64,000 nt of DNA from Acaryochloris sp. IP29b_bin.148 (GTDB lineage: Bacteria; Cyanobacteriota; Cyanobacteriia; Thermosynechococcales; Thermosynechococcaceae). Shown here piece by piece: positions 10,233 through 20,917 of this stretch. The DNA lies in the NCBI RefSeq assembly GCF_028285565.1, contig NZ_JANQOY010000033.1, forward strand, positions 1-64,000. The letters are read 5' to 3'. How positions within the stretch are numbered: the stretch's first letter is position 1; each line of letters starts with the position of its first letter. A program made the translations under genes and the position numbers. Below the pieces are notes generated by a model that saw only the letters and a list, made by a program, of their open reading frames with translations, did not search any database and was not told the DNA's origin.

Positions 10233-10466
10233 CGTAGGGCGCGCCACGCCAGTGAGTTTCGAGAGGGGACTCATAGGGGCTAGACAATGGACAATCTCAC
10301 CCTCGCCAGCGCCTCTCATTCTTGTTTGAGTGGACTTAAGTCCATCTAGCTCACTCTAGGTGCTCGTTCCGCAGCCCTGCATCAGTCTAGGCTCATGAAT
10401 AGGCATGATAGCGTTAAAAAGAATTGCCATTTACATAGAGTATGAGAATCACCTTCGCCTGCGGGC

Positions 10467-13400
10467 ATGCTAGAAGGCAATATCGATAGGGGGGATATGC
10501 AGCATTCACACCAACCTCACATCACTCCTTGCAGTGGATATGAACTCTTGGAAATCCTCTATGAGGGGGAGTATACGCTGGTCTATAGAGCCCGGCGCAG
10601 TGAAGATCGCGCGTCCGTTATCGTTAAAACCTCCCAACCCCAGGTGCCTTTAAGATTTCCAGATCACCTGGCCTTTCGCAAGCAATTCACCATCGGTCGT
10701 CATCTTAACCATCCTGGAATTATCCAGCTGTTCAGTCTAGACCCCTATCAGCAAACCTATGCCTTGATTATGGAGGATGTGCAGGGTATAGCTCTGTCTG
10801 AATTTTTGCAGTCTACTGTTGCCCTCCAAGATGGGTTGAAGATTGCCCTGCAATTGGCCGACGTTCTCCACTATCTGGGCCAACAGCGCATCCTGCACAA
10901 GGACATCAAACCCGCTAATATTCTCATCCATCCTCAGACCCTTCAGATCAAGCTGATTGACTTTGGCATGGCGTCACTGCTCCCCAAGGAAACCCAGGAG
11001 CTTAAGAATCCCAATGCCCTAGAAGGCACGTTGGCTTATATGTCCCCAGAACAAACGGGACGGATGAATCGGGGGATTGATTTTCGCAGTGACTTTTATA
11101 GCTTGGGAGTCACACTATTTGAGCTGTTGTCAGGGCAATTACCCTTTCAAGCCGATGAACCGATGGGGTGGCTCCATTGCCATATTGCTCAAGTGCCTCC
11201 TTCTTTAACGGAATTTGGGGTGCCCGAAGCTGTTGCGAATATCGTGGCTAAGCTGCTGGCCAAAAATGCGGAAGATCGCTACCAGAGCGCGTTGGGATTA
11301 AAGCATGACTTAGAACAGTGCCTGACTCAGTTAACGGAGCAGGGAGAGATTGCCCCCTTTGGGTTGGGACAACGGGATGTGTGCGATCGCATCTTGATAC
11401 CGGAAAAACTCTATGGTCGTGAGTCAGAAATCCAAATCCTGCTAGACGCGTTTGACCGGGTGTCTCAGGGTAGCTCAGAGTTAATGTTGGTGGCAGGTTT
11501 TTCTGGCATAGGCAAAACGGCAGTCATCAATGAAGTCCACAAGCCCATTACTCAAAGAAAGGGCTATTTCATCCAGGGCAAGTTTGACCAATTCAATCGA
11601 AATATTCCGTTCTCCGCCTTTGTGCAAGCCTTTCGTAGCCTAATGGCGCAGCTATTAGGGGAGTCAGATGCTCAACTATCGAGTTGGCAGGCCAACATCC
11701 TAGCGGCTGTGGGTGACAGTGGCCAGGTGCTAATTGAGGTCATTCCTGAGTTAGAACGGATTATTGGTCAGCAGCCTGCCGTACCGGAACTATCTGGAAC
11801 CGCAGCCCAGAATCGATTCAATCTGCTGTTGGGCAAGTTTATTCAAGTCTTTGCGACTCCTGAACATCCCCTGGTGATCTTTCTGGATGATTTGCAGTGG
11901 GCAGATTCTGCCTCTTTGAATTTATTCAAACTGCTGACGGATCAGGCCAATTCAGGACACCTATTATTACTGGGGGCCTATCGGGATAATGAGGTTTATC
12001 CTGCCCATCCATTGATGCTGGCCCTACGAGAGGTGGAACAGCAGCATATTCTTAGCCTCAAACCGCTGGCGTTACCGGACATTAATCAGCTGGTGGCAGA
12101 TACGCTGATGTGTGAGTTGGAGATGGCAACACCACTGACTGAATTAGTGTACCCAAAAACCCAGGGAAATCCCTTCTTTACCACCCAATTTCTGCAAGAA
12201 CTGCATCAAGACCAGCTCATTGTCTTGAATCATGACGCTGGCTATTGGCAATGCGATGTACCCCAATTACAGCAGGCAAGCCTGACGGCCGATGTTGTGG
12301 ACTTGATGGTACAGCGGTTGCGGAAATTGCCAGAACCGACTCAGGAGGTGTTGAAGCTGGCAGCCTGTATGGGCAACTCCTTTGATTTAGCCACCTTAGG
12401 GATGGTGTATGAACAGCCGCAAGTGCAGGTTGCCACAGATTTATGGCAAGCTCTGCAAGATGGCTTTATTCTGCCCCACAGTGAAACCTATAAACTCTTT
12501 CACAACCGCCATACCGATGTTGAGATGGGTCCTCCCCATGACATCACCATTCGCTATCATTTCTTGCATGATCGGGTTCAACAGGCGGCCTATGCTCTGA
12601 TTCCAGAGTCGGAGAAGGGAGGCTATCACTTAAAGATCGGTCAACGCTTACTGAAGGGCAGTGCTGAGCTGGACTCAGATCAAAGTATTTTCAATGTTGT
12701 CAATAGCCTCAATCACGGCATTGATTTAATTGAGGACCTGTCTCAGCGACAGCAACTGGCTCAGCTCAATTTAGAGGCAGGGCAGAAAGCAAAAGCTGCG
12801 ATTGCTTATCCAGAGTCAGCTTCATATCTAGAGACAGGAATCCAGCTACTCAACGAGCAGAGATGGCAGACTCAATACGATCTCACCCTGACTCTTTATT
12901 CTGAGTTAGTGGATGTGCATTTTTTAAGGGGGGAGTTTGAAGCCGTTGAAGCGATTAGCGCCAGGGCCTTAGAGCAGATTCAGACGATTATGGATGCCCT
13001 GCCCTTCTACCTGGCTCAAATTGCCAGCGATCAGGCCCAAGGGAAAATGTTGGCAGGTCTAGAGTTGGGGTTGCAAGTTCTAGATCAACTCGGGATTCAT
13101 CTGTCCACAGAGATTGATGACGAGATGATCCAAAAGAAATTGAGTCAAATCCTCACTCAATTTATGGCTAAGACGATCGACGATTTTGTGGCTCTCCCCC
13201 AAAGTCATGATCTGCAGTTGTTAAGGACTCAGGATTTATTAACCCTGATGGTGGGTTATGCCTATAAATCCAAGCCAGAACTCCTACCGCTGATTATTTG
13301 TGAGCAAATCGAACTGTTGCTGCAACAGGGCAATATTCCAGCATCGGCTTCTATCTATGCCCTGTTTGGCATGTTGTTATGTGGCTTACAAGAGTTTGAG

Positions 13401-16400
13401 TCTGGCTACTTTGCGGGTGAAGTGGCGCTGGCTGTCATGGAGGCTTTTCCAGCGAAGCAATTTGAAATGAGGGTCAGGAATCTCATTTATTCCTTTATCA
13501 TGCCCTGGAAAAGTTCGCTCAAAACTTGCATCCCTGAGTTAAAAAAAGGCTTCGCCATCGGCATTGAAACTGGAGACATCGAATATACCACCTATGGAAT
13601 TAACCACTATTGTATGTTTCTATATTTTGCAGGTGTTGACTTAGAAACCGTCTCACAAGAGTTTTATACCTATAGCAACGTTTTAGAAAATTACCGACAG
13701 GAAAGGATCTTATCAGCCGTTCAACCGTTTCATCAACTGGTTTTAAACCTAATTGCACCTAGCGAAAAACCTTGGGAACTTGAGGGTGATATTTTTCAAG
13801 AATCTACGGTTTTGCCCTATTGGCAAGAAAACTGTCTTGATTTGTTTCTTGCTTCTCTATTTATTAATAAGCTTATTTTAAGTTATTTATTTAACAATCC
13901 AGCTTTAGGATTCGAAATTGCCGAAATTACCAACCAATATGCTGGCAGTATGGCCCGGGCATTTCAGCTCTCCTATTTATTTCTTTATCGGGCACTTTCA
14001 GGCTTAGCCATCTACAATCAGGTGTTACCCGATATTCAGGATGTTTACCTCTCTCAAATCGATCAAGATTTAAAGGCTTTGGAGCAATTTGCCCACCATG
14101 CTCCCATGAATTTTCAACATCAGGTCGATTTGATTCGAGCTGAACGATATCGTGTTTTTGATCAGAAATTAGAGGCCATAGAGCATTATGATTGTGCCGT
14201 TGCCGGAGCAAAAGAGAATGGTTATATCCAAGAAGAGGCCTTAGCGAATGAACTCGCAGGTAAGTTTTATCTGGAGTGGGGTAAAGAGAAAATTGCTTCA
14301 ACCTACATGCAAGAGGCTTACCACTGCTATGCCCGCTGGGGCGCTAAGGCTAAAACCGAAGATCTTGAGCAGCGCTACCCAACGTTACTTCAGCCAATCC
14401 TCCAACCCGCTTTCCAATGCTTCAACCCACTGGATACCCTAGCCAACGTTGCCAACCCTAACCTCTCTATTTACTCTGCCACTGCCACTCATTCGACTCA
14501 GACTAACGTCAATACAGTCTTCGATTTTTCTGCCCTCCTCAAAAGTGCCCAAGCCCTTTCAGAAAGACTGCATCTGGATGAGTTGCTAGAGCAGCTTGCC
14601 CTGATGATGCTACAAAACTCGGATGCCGATCGCTTGGCTCTTCTACTCCCTGATGCTGATAACACTTGGCAGATGAAGGTCTCTGCAACCCCTAAGACGA
14701 CCACACTATCTTCAGTTCCACTCGTGGATTGTCTCGATCTCCCCCGACAGCTCATTCAGTTTGTTAAAAACACCCAAGAAGCGTTAGCGGTGGACGCTCT
14801 CAACACGAATGTGCCGATTATTGATGATTACTTGCAGGAGCATCAGCCTCGGAGTGTGCTGTGTTTACCGATTCTGCACCAAGGCCACCTCACGGGTTTG
14901 CTGTATTTGCAAAATCAATCTGCCGCAGGGGTATTTACGCGCGATCGCATCACCATTCTCAATTTCCTCTGTACCCAAGCAGCGATTTCCTTAGAGAACG
15001 CTTATCTGTTTGCGGAACACCAGCGGATAGAAACGAAACTCGCCCATAACAACGTGATCCTCCAAGCCCAACAGGAGTCGTCCCTAGATGGCATGCTGGT
15101 GATCAATGCCGATCGTCAGGTCAGTGCTTATAACCAGCGATTTATTTCACTTTGGAAGATCCCCGACACTATTCTAGCCACCCAGGATGACCGACAACTA
15201 CTGGGGTTCGTCTTAGATCAGCTCGTTAATCCCATGGAGTTTTTGGACAAGGTTGAATACCTTTATGACCATCCAGAAGAACGCAGCTTTGACGAAATTG
15301 CCCTCAAGGATCAGCGCTTTTTAGAACGCTACTCTTCACCCGTCACCTTACCCTCGGGTGAGTACAATAGCCGCATCTGGTATTTTCGAGATATTAGCGA
15401 TCGTAAACGTCTGGAAAGAGAACAGGCTCAACTGTACGAATCACTGGCGCTGAAATCTTCTGCTATCGAAGCATCCGATGCAGGGATGGCGGTTTTGCAT
15501 GAGGGCAAATATATTTACCTCAACTACAGCCATCTAACTCTGTTGGGTTATGAGCAGCAAGAGCTACTCGGTGAAAGTTGGGAAAAACTCTATGATGCAG
15601 CAGAGATTGAGAGGTTTAAACAAGATATTTTTCCTCTACTGGCTCAGCAGGGGCGCTGGCTCGGAGAAGCAACCGCTCGACGAAAAGATGGCAGCACCTT
15701 TCCGCAAGAGATTAGCCTGTGTGCTTTAGAGGATAGCACGCTGATTTGCATTTGCCGGGATATTAGCGATCGCAAACGGGCCGAAAAAGCCCTGCAGTTT
15801 ACCCAATATTCTGTCGATAATGCTGCAGATTGTATTTTGTGGATCCAGCCTGACGGTGGCATTGCCTATGCGAATCAGGCTGCCACTCTGATGCATGGCT
15901 ATACCAGCGATGAGCTGATGCTGATGTCGGTCTTTGACCTCAATCCTACCCTTACACCAGAGGGATGGTTCTGGCACTGGCAAGAACTTCGTGAACGCCA
16001 CAGTTTTAGTGTGGAGTCTCAGCATCAAACCCAAGATGGGAGCTTGTTCCCCGTAGAGGTCGTCGTTAATTACTTAGAATTTGAAGGGGACGAGTATAAC
16101 TTTGTCCGTGTTCGAGATATTAGCGATCGTAAGGCTGCTGAACAGGAATTAATCCTCAAACAAAATCACCTAGAAGCGCTGCTCAACAATATTCCTCATA
16201 TTGCCTGGATTAAGAATGCTGACAATCAGTTTATTGCGGCGAATAAGCCCTTGGCTCAAATGCTCAATATTGGCTCAGCAGACATAATGGGCAAAACCGA
16301 CTTCGACTTTTTCCCTGCCGAGACTGCCCAGAGGTTCCGAGACGATGACTTACAAGTCTTATCGTCTGGTGTCCGTAAAGTGCTAGAAGAGAGAATCCAG

Positions 16401-18431
16401 AGAGGAGATGGGAGTTGGGGATGGCTAGAAACGACGAAAACCCCCTTTCATGATGAGCAAGGACAGTGGGCGGGGACGGTTGGGATTGCCGCAGACATCA
16501 CCGATCGCAAAGCTGCCGCCCAGGAACTCTATGAATCCAAGCAGTTATTGCAATTAGTACTGGATACCATCCCTCAACTCGTATTTTGGAAGGATCGACA
16601 GTCCGTGTATTTGGGATGTAACCAAGCCTTTGCGAAAGTTGCGGGTTTAGACCATCCCGATCAAATTATTGGCAAACGAGATACCGATTTACCTTGGAAA
16701 CCAGAAGAAACGGAGTTCTTCCTAGAGTGTGATCAAAGGATTATGGCTAGTGGAAAAGCAGAGCTAGGGATTATAGAATCCCAATTCACAGCCGAGAGTA
16801 AGGAAACCTGGATAGAAACCAATAAATCTCCCCTCAAAGATTCAGAAGGCAACGTGATTGGTATCCTAGGCACCGTTCAAGACATTACCCAGCTTAAAGA
16901 AGCGGAACAAACCCTTAAAAACATCAATGAAGCGCTGGAAGAACGGGTTTCCGAACGAACTGCCGCATTGGAGCAGACGAATCGTGCTTTAACAGCGGCT
17001 AAAGAGATCGCAGATAGTGCCAATCAAGCCAAGAGCGAGTTTTTGGCCAATATGAGCCATGAACTCCGAACCCCCCTCAATGGCATTCTGGGCTATGCTC
17101 AAATCCTCAATCGCTCTAACCAAATTGCGGCTAAAGATAAGCGAGGGCTGGAGGTGATTCATCAGTGTGGGTCACATTTATTAACCCTGATTAACGACAT
17201 CCTCGATTTATCCAAAATTGAAGCTCGCAAGTTAGAACTCAGCCCTCAACCAACGGATTTACGGACGTTGGTGACCTCAGTGGTGGATATGTTTCGCCTC
17301 AAAGCGGCCCAAAAAGGGATTGAACTGCTGCGCCAACTGGATGATCCTCTCCCCCAAGAGGTGGAGATTGACGAAAAGCGGTTCCGGCAAGTTTTAATTA
17401 ATTTGGTAGGGAATGCCCTCAAGTTTACAGAACAAGGCAGTGTCACGTTCCAAGTAGATCAGCTTGAGTTAGCGGCAGGTCGATCAACTCTCCGATTTGC
17501 CGTCATGGATACGGGGATAGGTATTGCCACGGATCAGTTGTCTCGGTTATTTAAGGCGTTTGAACAGGTCGGTGATCCACAGCATCATACCGAAGGCACC
17601 GGGTTGGGCTTAGCTATTAGCCAACGGATTGTTCAACTGATGGGTGGAGAAATCCAGGTATCCAGCCAGCTCGGTGTTGGCAGTGTATTTTCCTTTTGTG
17701 TGACGGTGCCACTGGCTCAAGATGAGGCTAAAACCGTGACTAAACCGGTTTCTCAACCCATCGTTGATTATGTAGGAGATCGCCGCACGCTCTTAATTAT
17801 TGATGATCGCTGGGAAAATCGAGCGGTTATTCAAAACTTGTTGGCCCACCTGGATCTAAAACTCGTGGAAGCATCAAATGGCGAGGAGGGCCTAGAAAAA
17901 CTGCCGATCTGTCAACCCGATGCAATCATCCTAGATCTAGCGATGCCTGTAATGGATGGTTTCGACTTTCTTCAACACCTGCGCCATCAGCCAGCCTTCA
18001 CCGCTTTTCAAGAGACGCCAGTGATTGTTTCTTCGGCTTCTGTGGGATACTCCGAACAGCAACTGGCTTTAGAACAGGGGGGGGATGCCTTTCTTGCCAA
18101 ACCTGTTGATGCCCAGGCGTTATTCCAGGTACTGGCTCAACAATTAAAGCTGAATTGGATCTATGGAGACTTGCCCGGAAAACTAGAGTCGTTCCCTACT
18201 GTCGCAGAAATTGTTGTGCCCTCACTGTCAGTTCTGCAAACTCTGCTCGCCTTTGCTCAGATGGATAATATCAGTGATCTAAGGGCACACTTAGATCACT
18301 TAGTGAAAGAGGATGAACAGTATCTTTCCTTTGTTGACCCTATGCTGCAGTTGGCCAAACAGTATCAAACAGAAGAGATAGAAACGTTACTCCAGGAGTA
18401 TATTGCCCAGGAGAAATCCAATGGAGAGTAG
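10467..18431 (+). CDS. Giant hybrid sensor: Ser/Thr kinase - AAA/predicted ATPase - GAF - multiple PAS - histidine kinase - receiver
   Basis: 2654 aa; ILHKDIKPANILI/LIDFGMAS kinase, GFSGIGKTAVINEV P-loop, VIFLDDLQWAD Walker B, repeated PAS ending in ISDRK/ITDRK, SEFLANMSHELRTPLNGILG HisKA, GLGLAISQRIVQLMGG HATPase, ILDLAMPVMDG receiver. Confidence 0.92.
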   Translation: MLEGNIDRGDMQHSHQPHITPCSGYELLEILYEGEYTLVYRARRSEDRASVIVKTSQPQVPLRFPDHLAFRKQFTIGRHLNHPGIIQLFSLDPYQQTYALIMEDVQGIALSEFLQSTVALQDGLKIALQLADVLHYLGQQRILHKDIKPANILIHPQTLQIKLIDFGMASLLPKETQELKNPNALEGTLAYMSPEQTGRMNRGIDFRSDFYSLGVTLFELLSGQLPFQADEPMGWLHCHIAQVPPSLTEFGVPEAVANIVAKLLAKNAEDRYQSALGLKHDLEQCLTQLTEQGEIAPFGLGQRDVCDRILIPEKLYGRESEIQILLDAFDRVSQGSSELMLVAGFSGIGKTAVINEVHKPITQRKGYFIQGKFDQFNRNIPFSAFVQAFRSLMAQLLGESDAQLSSWQANILAAVGDSGQVLIEVIPELERIIGQQPAVPELSGTAAQNRFNLLLGKFIQVFATPEHPLVIFLDDLQWADSASLNLFKLLTDQANSGHLLLLGAYRDNEVYPAHPLMLALREVEQQHILSLKPLALPDINQLVADTLMCELEMATPLTELVYPKTQGNPFFTTQFLQELHQDQLIVLNHDAGYWQCDVPQLQQASLTADVVDLMVQRLRKLPEPTQEVLKLAACMGNSFDLATLGMVYEQPQVQVATDLWQALQDGFILPHSETYKLFHNRHTDVEMGPPHDITIRYHFLHDRVQQAAYALIPESEKGGYHLKIGQRLLKGSAELDSDQSIFNVVNSLNHGIDLIEDLSQRQQLAQLNLEAGQKAKAAIAYPESASYLETGIQLLNEQRWQTQYDLTLTLYSELVDVHFLRGEFEAVEAISARALEQIQTIMDALPFYLAQIASDQAQGKMLAGLELGLQVLDQLGIHLSTEIDDEMIQKKLSQILTQFMAKTIDDFVALPQSHDLQLLRTQDLLTLMVGYAYKSKPELLPLIICEQIELLLQQGNIPASASIYALFGMLLCGLQEFESGYFAGEVALAVMEAFPAKQFEMRVRNLIYSFIMPWKSSLKTCIPELKKGFAIGIETGDIEYTTYGINHYCMFLYFAGVDLETVSQEFYTYSNVLENYRQERILSAVQPFHQLVLNLIAPSEKPWELEGDIFQESTVLPYWQENCLDLFLASLFINKLILSYLFNNPALGFEIAEITNQYAGSMARAFQLSYLFLYRALSGLAIYNQVLPDIQDVYLSQIDQDLKALEQFAHHAPMNFQHQVDLIRAERYRVFDQKLEAIEHYDCAVAGAKENGYIQEEALANELAGKFYLEWGKEKIASTYMQEAYHCYARWGAKAKTEDLEQRYPTLLQPILQPAFQCFNPLDTLANVANPNLSIYSATATHSTQTNVNTVFDFSALLKSAQALSERLHLDELLEQLALMMLQNSDADRLALLLPDADNTWQMKVSATPKTTTLSSVPLVDCLDLPRQLIQFVKNTQEALAVDALNTNVPIIDDYLQEHQPRSVLCLPILHQGHLTGLLYLQNQSAAGVFTRDRITILNFLCTQAAISLENAYLFAEHQRIETKLAHNNVILQAQQESSLDGMLVINADRQVSAYNQRFISLWKIPDTILATQDDRQLLGFVLDQLVNPMEFLDKVEYLYDHPEERSFDEIALKDQRFLERYSSPVTLPSGEYNSRIWYFRDISDRKRLEREQAQLYESLALKSSAIEASDAGMAVLHEGKYIYLNYSHLTLLGYEQQELLGESWEKLYDAAEIERFKQDIFPLLAQQGRWLGEATARRKDGSTFPQEISLCALEDSTLICICRDISDRKRAEKALQFTQYSVDNAADCILWIQPDGGIAYANQAATLMHGYTSDELMLMSVFDLNPTLTPEGWFWHWQELRERHSFSVESQHQTQDGSLFPVEVVVNYLEFEGDEYNFVRVRDISDRKAAEQELILKQNHLEALLNNIPHIAWIKNADNQFIAANKPLAQMLNIGSADIMGKTDFDFFPAETAQRFRDDDLQVLSSGVRKVLEERIQRGDGSWGWLETTKTPFHDEQGQWAGTVGIAADITDRKAAAQELYESKQLLQLVLDTIPQLVFWKDRQSVYLGCNQAFAKVAGLDHPDQIIGKRDTDLPWKPEETEFFLECDQRIMASGKAELGIIESQFTAESKETWIETNKSPLKDSEGNVIGILGTVQDITQLKEAEQTLKNINEALEERVSERTAALEQTNRALTAAKEIADSANQAKSEFLANMSHELRTPLNGILGYAQILNRSNQIAAKDKRGLEVIHQCGSHLLTLINDILDLSKIEARKLELSPQPTDLRTLVTSVVDMFRLKAAQKGIELLRQLDDPLPQEVEIDEKRFRQVLINLVGNALKFTEQGSVTFQVDQLELAAGRSTLRFAVMDTGIGIATDQLSRLFKAFEQVGDPQHHTEGTGLGLAISQRIVQLMGGEIQVSSQLGVGSVFSFCVTVPLAQDEAKTVTKPVSQPIVDYVGDRRTLLIIDDRWENRAVIQNLLAHLDLKLVEASNGEEGLEKLPICQPDAIILDLAMPVMDGFDFLQHLRHQPAFTAFQETPVIVSSASVGYSEQQLALEQGGDAFLAKPVDAQALFQVLAQQLKLNWIYGDLPGKLESFPTVAEIVVPSLSVLQTLLAFAQMDNISDLRAHLDHLVKEDEQYLSFVDPMLQLAKQYQTEEIETLLQEYIAQEKSNGE

Positions 18432-20688
18432 TGTCGAAATTATGGTGGTGGATGATACTCCCGCCAATTTAGAGGTTATTTCTGAAACCTTATCGTCTGC
18501 AGGCTATCGGGTTGCTGCTGCCATCAGTGGGGAACGGGCACTCAAGCGTCTCAAAACCCATCCACCAGCGCTGATTCTGTTAGATATTCAAATGCCGGGT
18601 CTAGATGGGTTTGAGACCTGTCGACAAATCAAAGCAAATCCTGAATCCAACCATATTCCGATTATTTTTATCACAGCTCGTTCTGATACCGAGAGCATTC
18701 TCCACGGATTTGAAGTGGGGGCTGTGGATTACATCAGCAAGCCTTTTCAAGAAGCGGAACTGCTAGCTCGGGTGAACACCCATTTGCAACTGCGCCATGT
18801 CAATCAGCTCTATGCGTTGGAACGAGAGAAGGCAGAACAGTTAGAACAACTGAATCAGCAGCTGTCTCTGACTCAATTTTCCGTCGATCATTCGGTTGAT
18901 GGCATATTGTGGATCACCCCAAATATGAGCTTTGCCTATGCCAACGACTCCATGTGTGAAATGCTGGGCTATTCCAGGGCAGAACTGTTGCAGCTCTCAG
19001 TATCCGCCTTAAAGTCCAGCTTTAACGACTCGGAATGGCAGATCTTTCAAGCGCAAGTTAAAGAACAGCAACGGTTGCGGTTGGAAGCGCAGATACTGAC
19101 GAAGGATGGGCAAGAGCTGCCCGTGGATGTGTCTCTCAATTATCTGCAATTTTCTGATGGTGAGTATTATGTGGCCCATTGTCGCGATATTCGCGATCGC
19201 AAATTAGCAGAAGAAAAGCTACAGCAGAGTAATGAAAGACTGCGTATAACGAATCAAGACCTGATTCGGGCCACCCAATTTAAAGATGAATTTCTGGCCA
19301 GTATGAGCCATGAGCTGCGCACCCCCCTCAATGCTGTGCTTGGATTCAGCCAGTTGATGCAGCGAGATCAGTCGATGTCTGCTGACAACCATGAAATGCT
19401 ACAGATTATCAACCGGAATGGTGAACATCTCCTGGCCTTAATCAACGACATTTTAGAAATGTCAAAAATTGAAGCTGGGAAAATCGTTCTCAAGCCCACC
19501 ACCGTTGATTTCCCTAAGTTTTTAGATGATCTTCACAACCTTTTCAAAGGCAAGGCTGAGGCCAAGCATTTGGAACTCACGGTTCTCTATCCGCCTGAGA
19601 TGCCCCGCTATATCCAGGTTGACGTTGTCAAGCTGCGGCAGATCCTACTTAACCTGATGGGGAATGCTCTAAAATTTACCCAGCAGGGCCAAATCAGCCT
19701 CCACACTAAGATTTTGGATACAGCCCCAGACTTGTCGCCAACGGCAGTCCACTTGCAATTTATGATCAGTGACACTGGCACAGGGATTAAACCCGGCGAG
19801 TTGGAAAGCATTTTCCATCCTTTTATTCAGTCTGAAGACGGCAAGCATGCTCACCAAGGCACCGGGTTAGGTCTGCCCATTAGCTGCAAGTTTGCCCAGT
19901 TGATGGGGGGCAATATCCAAGTCCAGAGTATTTGGGGGAAAGGGAGCACTTTTTATTGCGATATTTTGGTAGAAGCCTCCGCAAATGATGCTCAGGCTGA
20001 AGACAGTTCATCCCAGCATTATCAGACCATGCAAGGGTTCTCAGACTCGCAGACCTCCTATCGTCTGCTGGTGGTAGATGATAATGTAGACAATCGGGCG
20101 TTGCTAACGCACATGCTTTCCATTCCGAGTTTCGAAGTCCGTACTGCTGTTAGCGGTTCTCAGGCAGTAGACATCAACGAAAGTTGGCACCCCCATTTGA
20201 TCTGTATGGATATTAGTATGCCGGAGATGAGTGGTTTAGAAGCGACTCGCCGGATCAGGCGTTCCAACTCTACCCCTAAGATCATTGCCATTACCGCTAA
20301 TGCCTTTGCGGATGATCGTCAAGCCGCCCTAGCCGCAGGGTGCGATGATTTTATTGCCAAACCCTTCACAGAAGTCACCATTTTTAAGCGAATTGCCAAA
20401 CTCCTAGATCTGGAATTTACGACAGAGTCTGCCCTCTCCATACCCACCCAGGACCATTGGGATCCGTCCAATTTACAAGAGGCTCAGATTCAATCCGACT
20501 TCAGTGCCATGCCAACGGCATGGCAAGAGCATGTACAACAGTCTATTCGCACCCTCGACGAGCAGTCTCTCCGAACCTTACTGAAGGATGTCCCGGCTGA
20601 GCACCATGCGATGGTTGATGCCATTTCAAGGCTTCTCAAGGATTATCGCTATGACATTTTAATGAGTCTTTTGAAGATGGAGTCTTAG
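18421..20688 (+). CDS. Hybrid histidine kinase (REC-PAS-HisKA-HATPase-REC)
   Basis: ATG at 18421 (MESSVEIMVVDDTPANLEVI) overlaps the upstream stop by 11 nt; ILLDIQMPGLDGFE, DEFLASMSHELRTPLNAVLG, ICMDISMPEMSGLEATR. Confidence 0.9.
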   Translation: MESSVEIMVVDDTPANLEVISETLSSAGYRVAAAISGERALKRLKTHPPALILLDIQMPGLDGFETCRQIKANPESNHIPIIFITARSDTESILHGFEVGAVDYISKPFQEAELLARVNTHLQLRHVNQLYALEREKAEQLEQLNQQLSLTQFSVDHSVDGILWITPNMSFAYANDSMCEMLGYSRAELLQLSVSALKSSFNDSEWQIFQAQVKEQQRLRLEAQILTKDGQELPVDVSLNYLQFSDGEYYVAHCRDIRDRKLAEEKLQQSNERLRITNQDLIRATQFKDEFLASMSHELRTPLNAVLGFSQLMQRDQSMSADNHEMLQIINRNGEHLLALINDILEMSKIEAGKIVLKPTTVDFPKFLDDLHNLFKGKAEAKHLELTVLYPPEMPRYIQVDVVKLRQILLNLMGNALKFTQQGQISLHTKILDTAPDLSPTAVHLQFMISDTGTGIKPGELESIFHPFIQSEDGKHAHQGTGLGLPISCKFAQLMGGNIQVQSIWGKGSTFYCDILVEASANDAQAEDSSSQHYQTMQGFSDSQTSYRLLVVDDNVDNRALLTHMLSIPSFEVRTAVSGSQAVDINESWHPHLICMDISMPEMSGLEATRRIRRSNSTPKIIAITANAFADDRQAALAAGCDDFIAKPFTEVTIFKRIAKLLDLEFTTESALSIPTQDHWDPSNLQEAQIQSDFSAMPTAWQEHVQQSIRTLDEQSLRTLLKDVPAEHHAMVDAISRLLKDYRYDILMSLLKMES

Positions 20689-20917
20689 TCTACCCCTGAT
20701 TGCTCTGAATGCTGATGGCAGGGGTCTACAATCTCTCTCCCGTCATTCTCTTCTACCTTTGTTGGCGAGACGACTATTCAATTTGAGCAAGGCGACGGGA
20801 ACAAGCATAAACTACAAATAGCAGCTTATTAGCCCTGTTCACTCGTTGCTAGCCCGGCCAACATTATTGCTGAACGGTCCATCACCTGTCGTTTTTGCTC
20901 GTTAGATCCATCCCTTT

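Noticed and set aside
13927-14301. 124-aa minus-strand ORF inside the giant kinase gene
   Set aside because: Antisense shadow ORF with no domain; the kinase frame is continuous.
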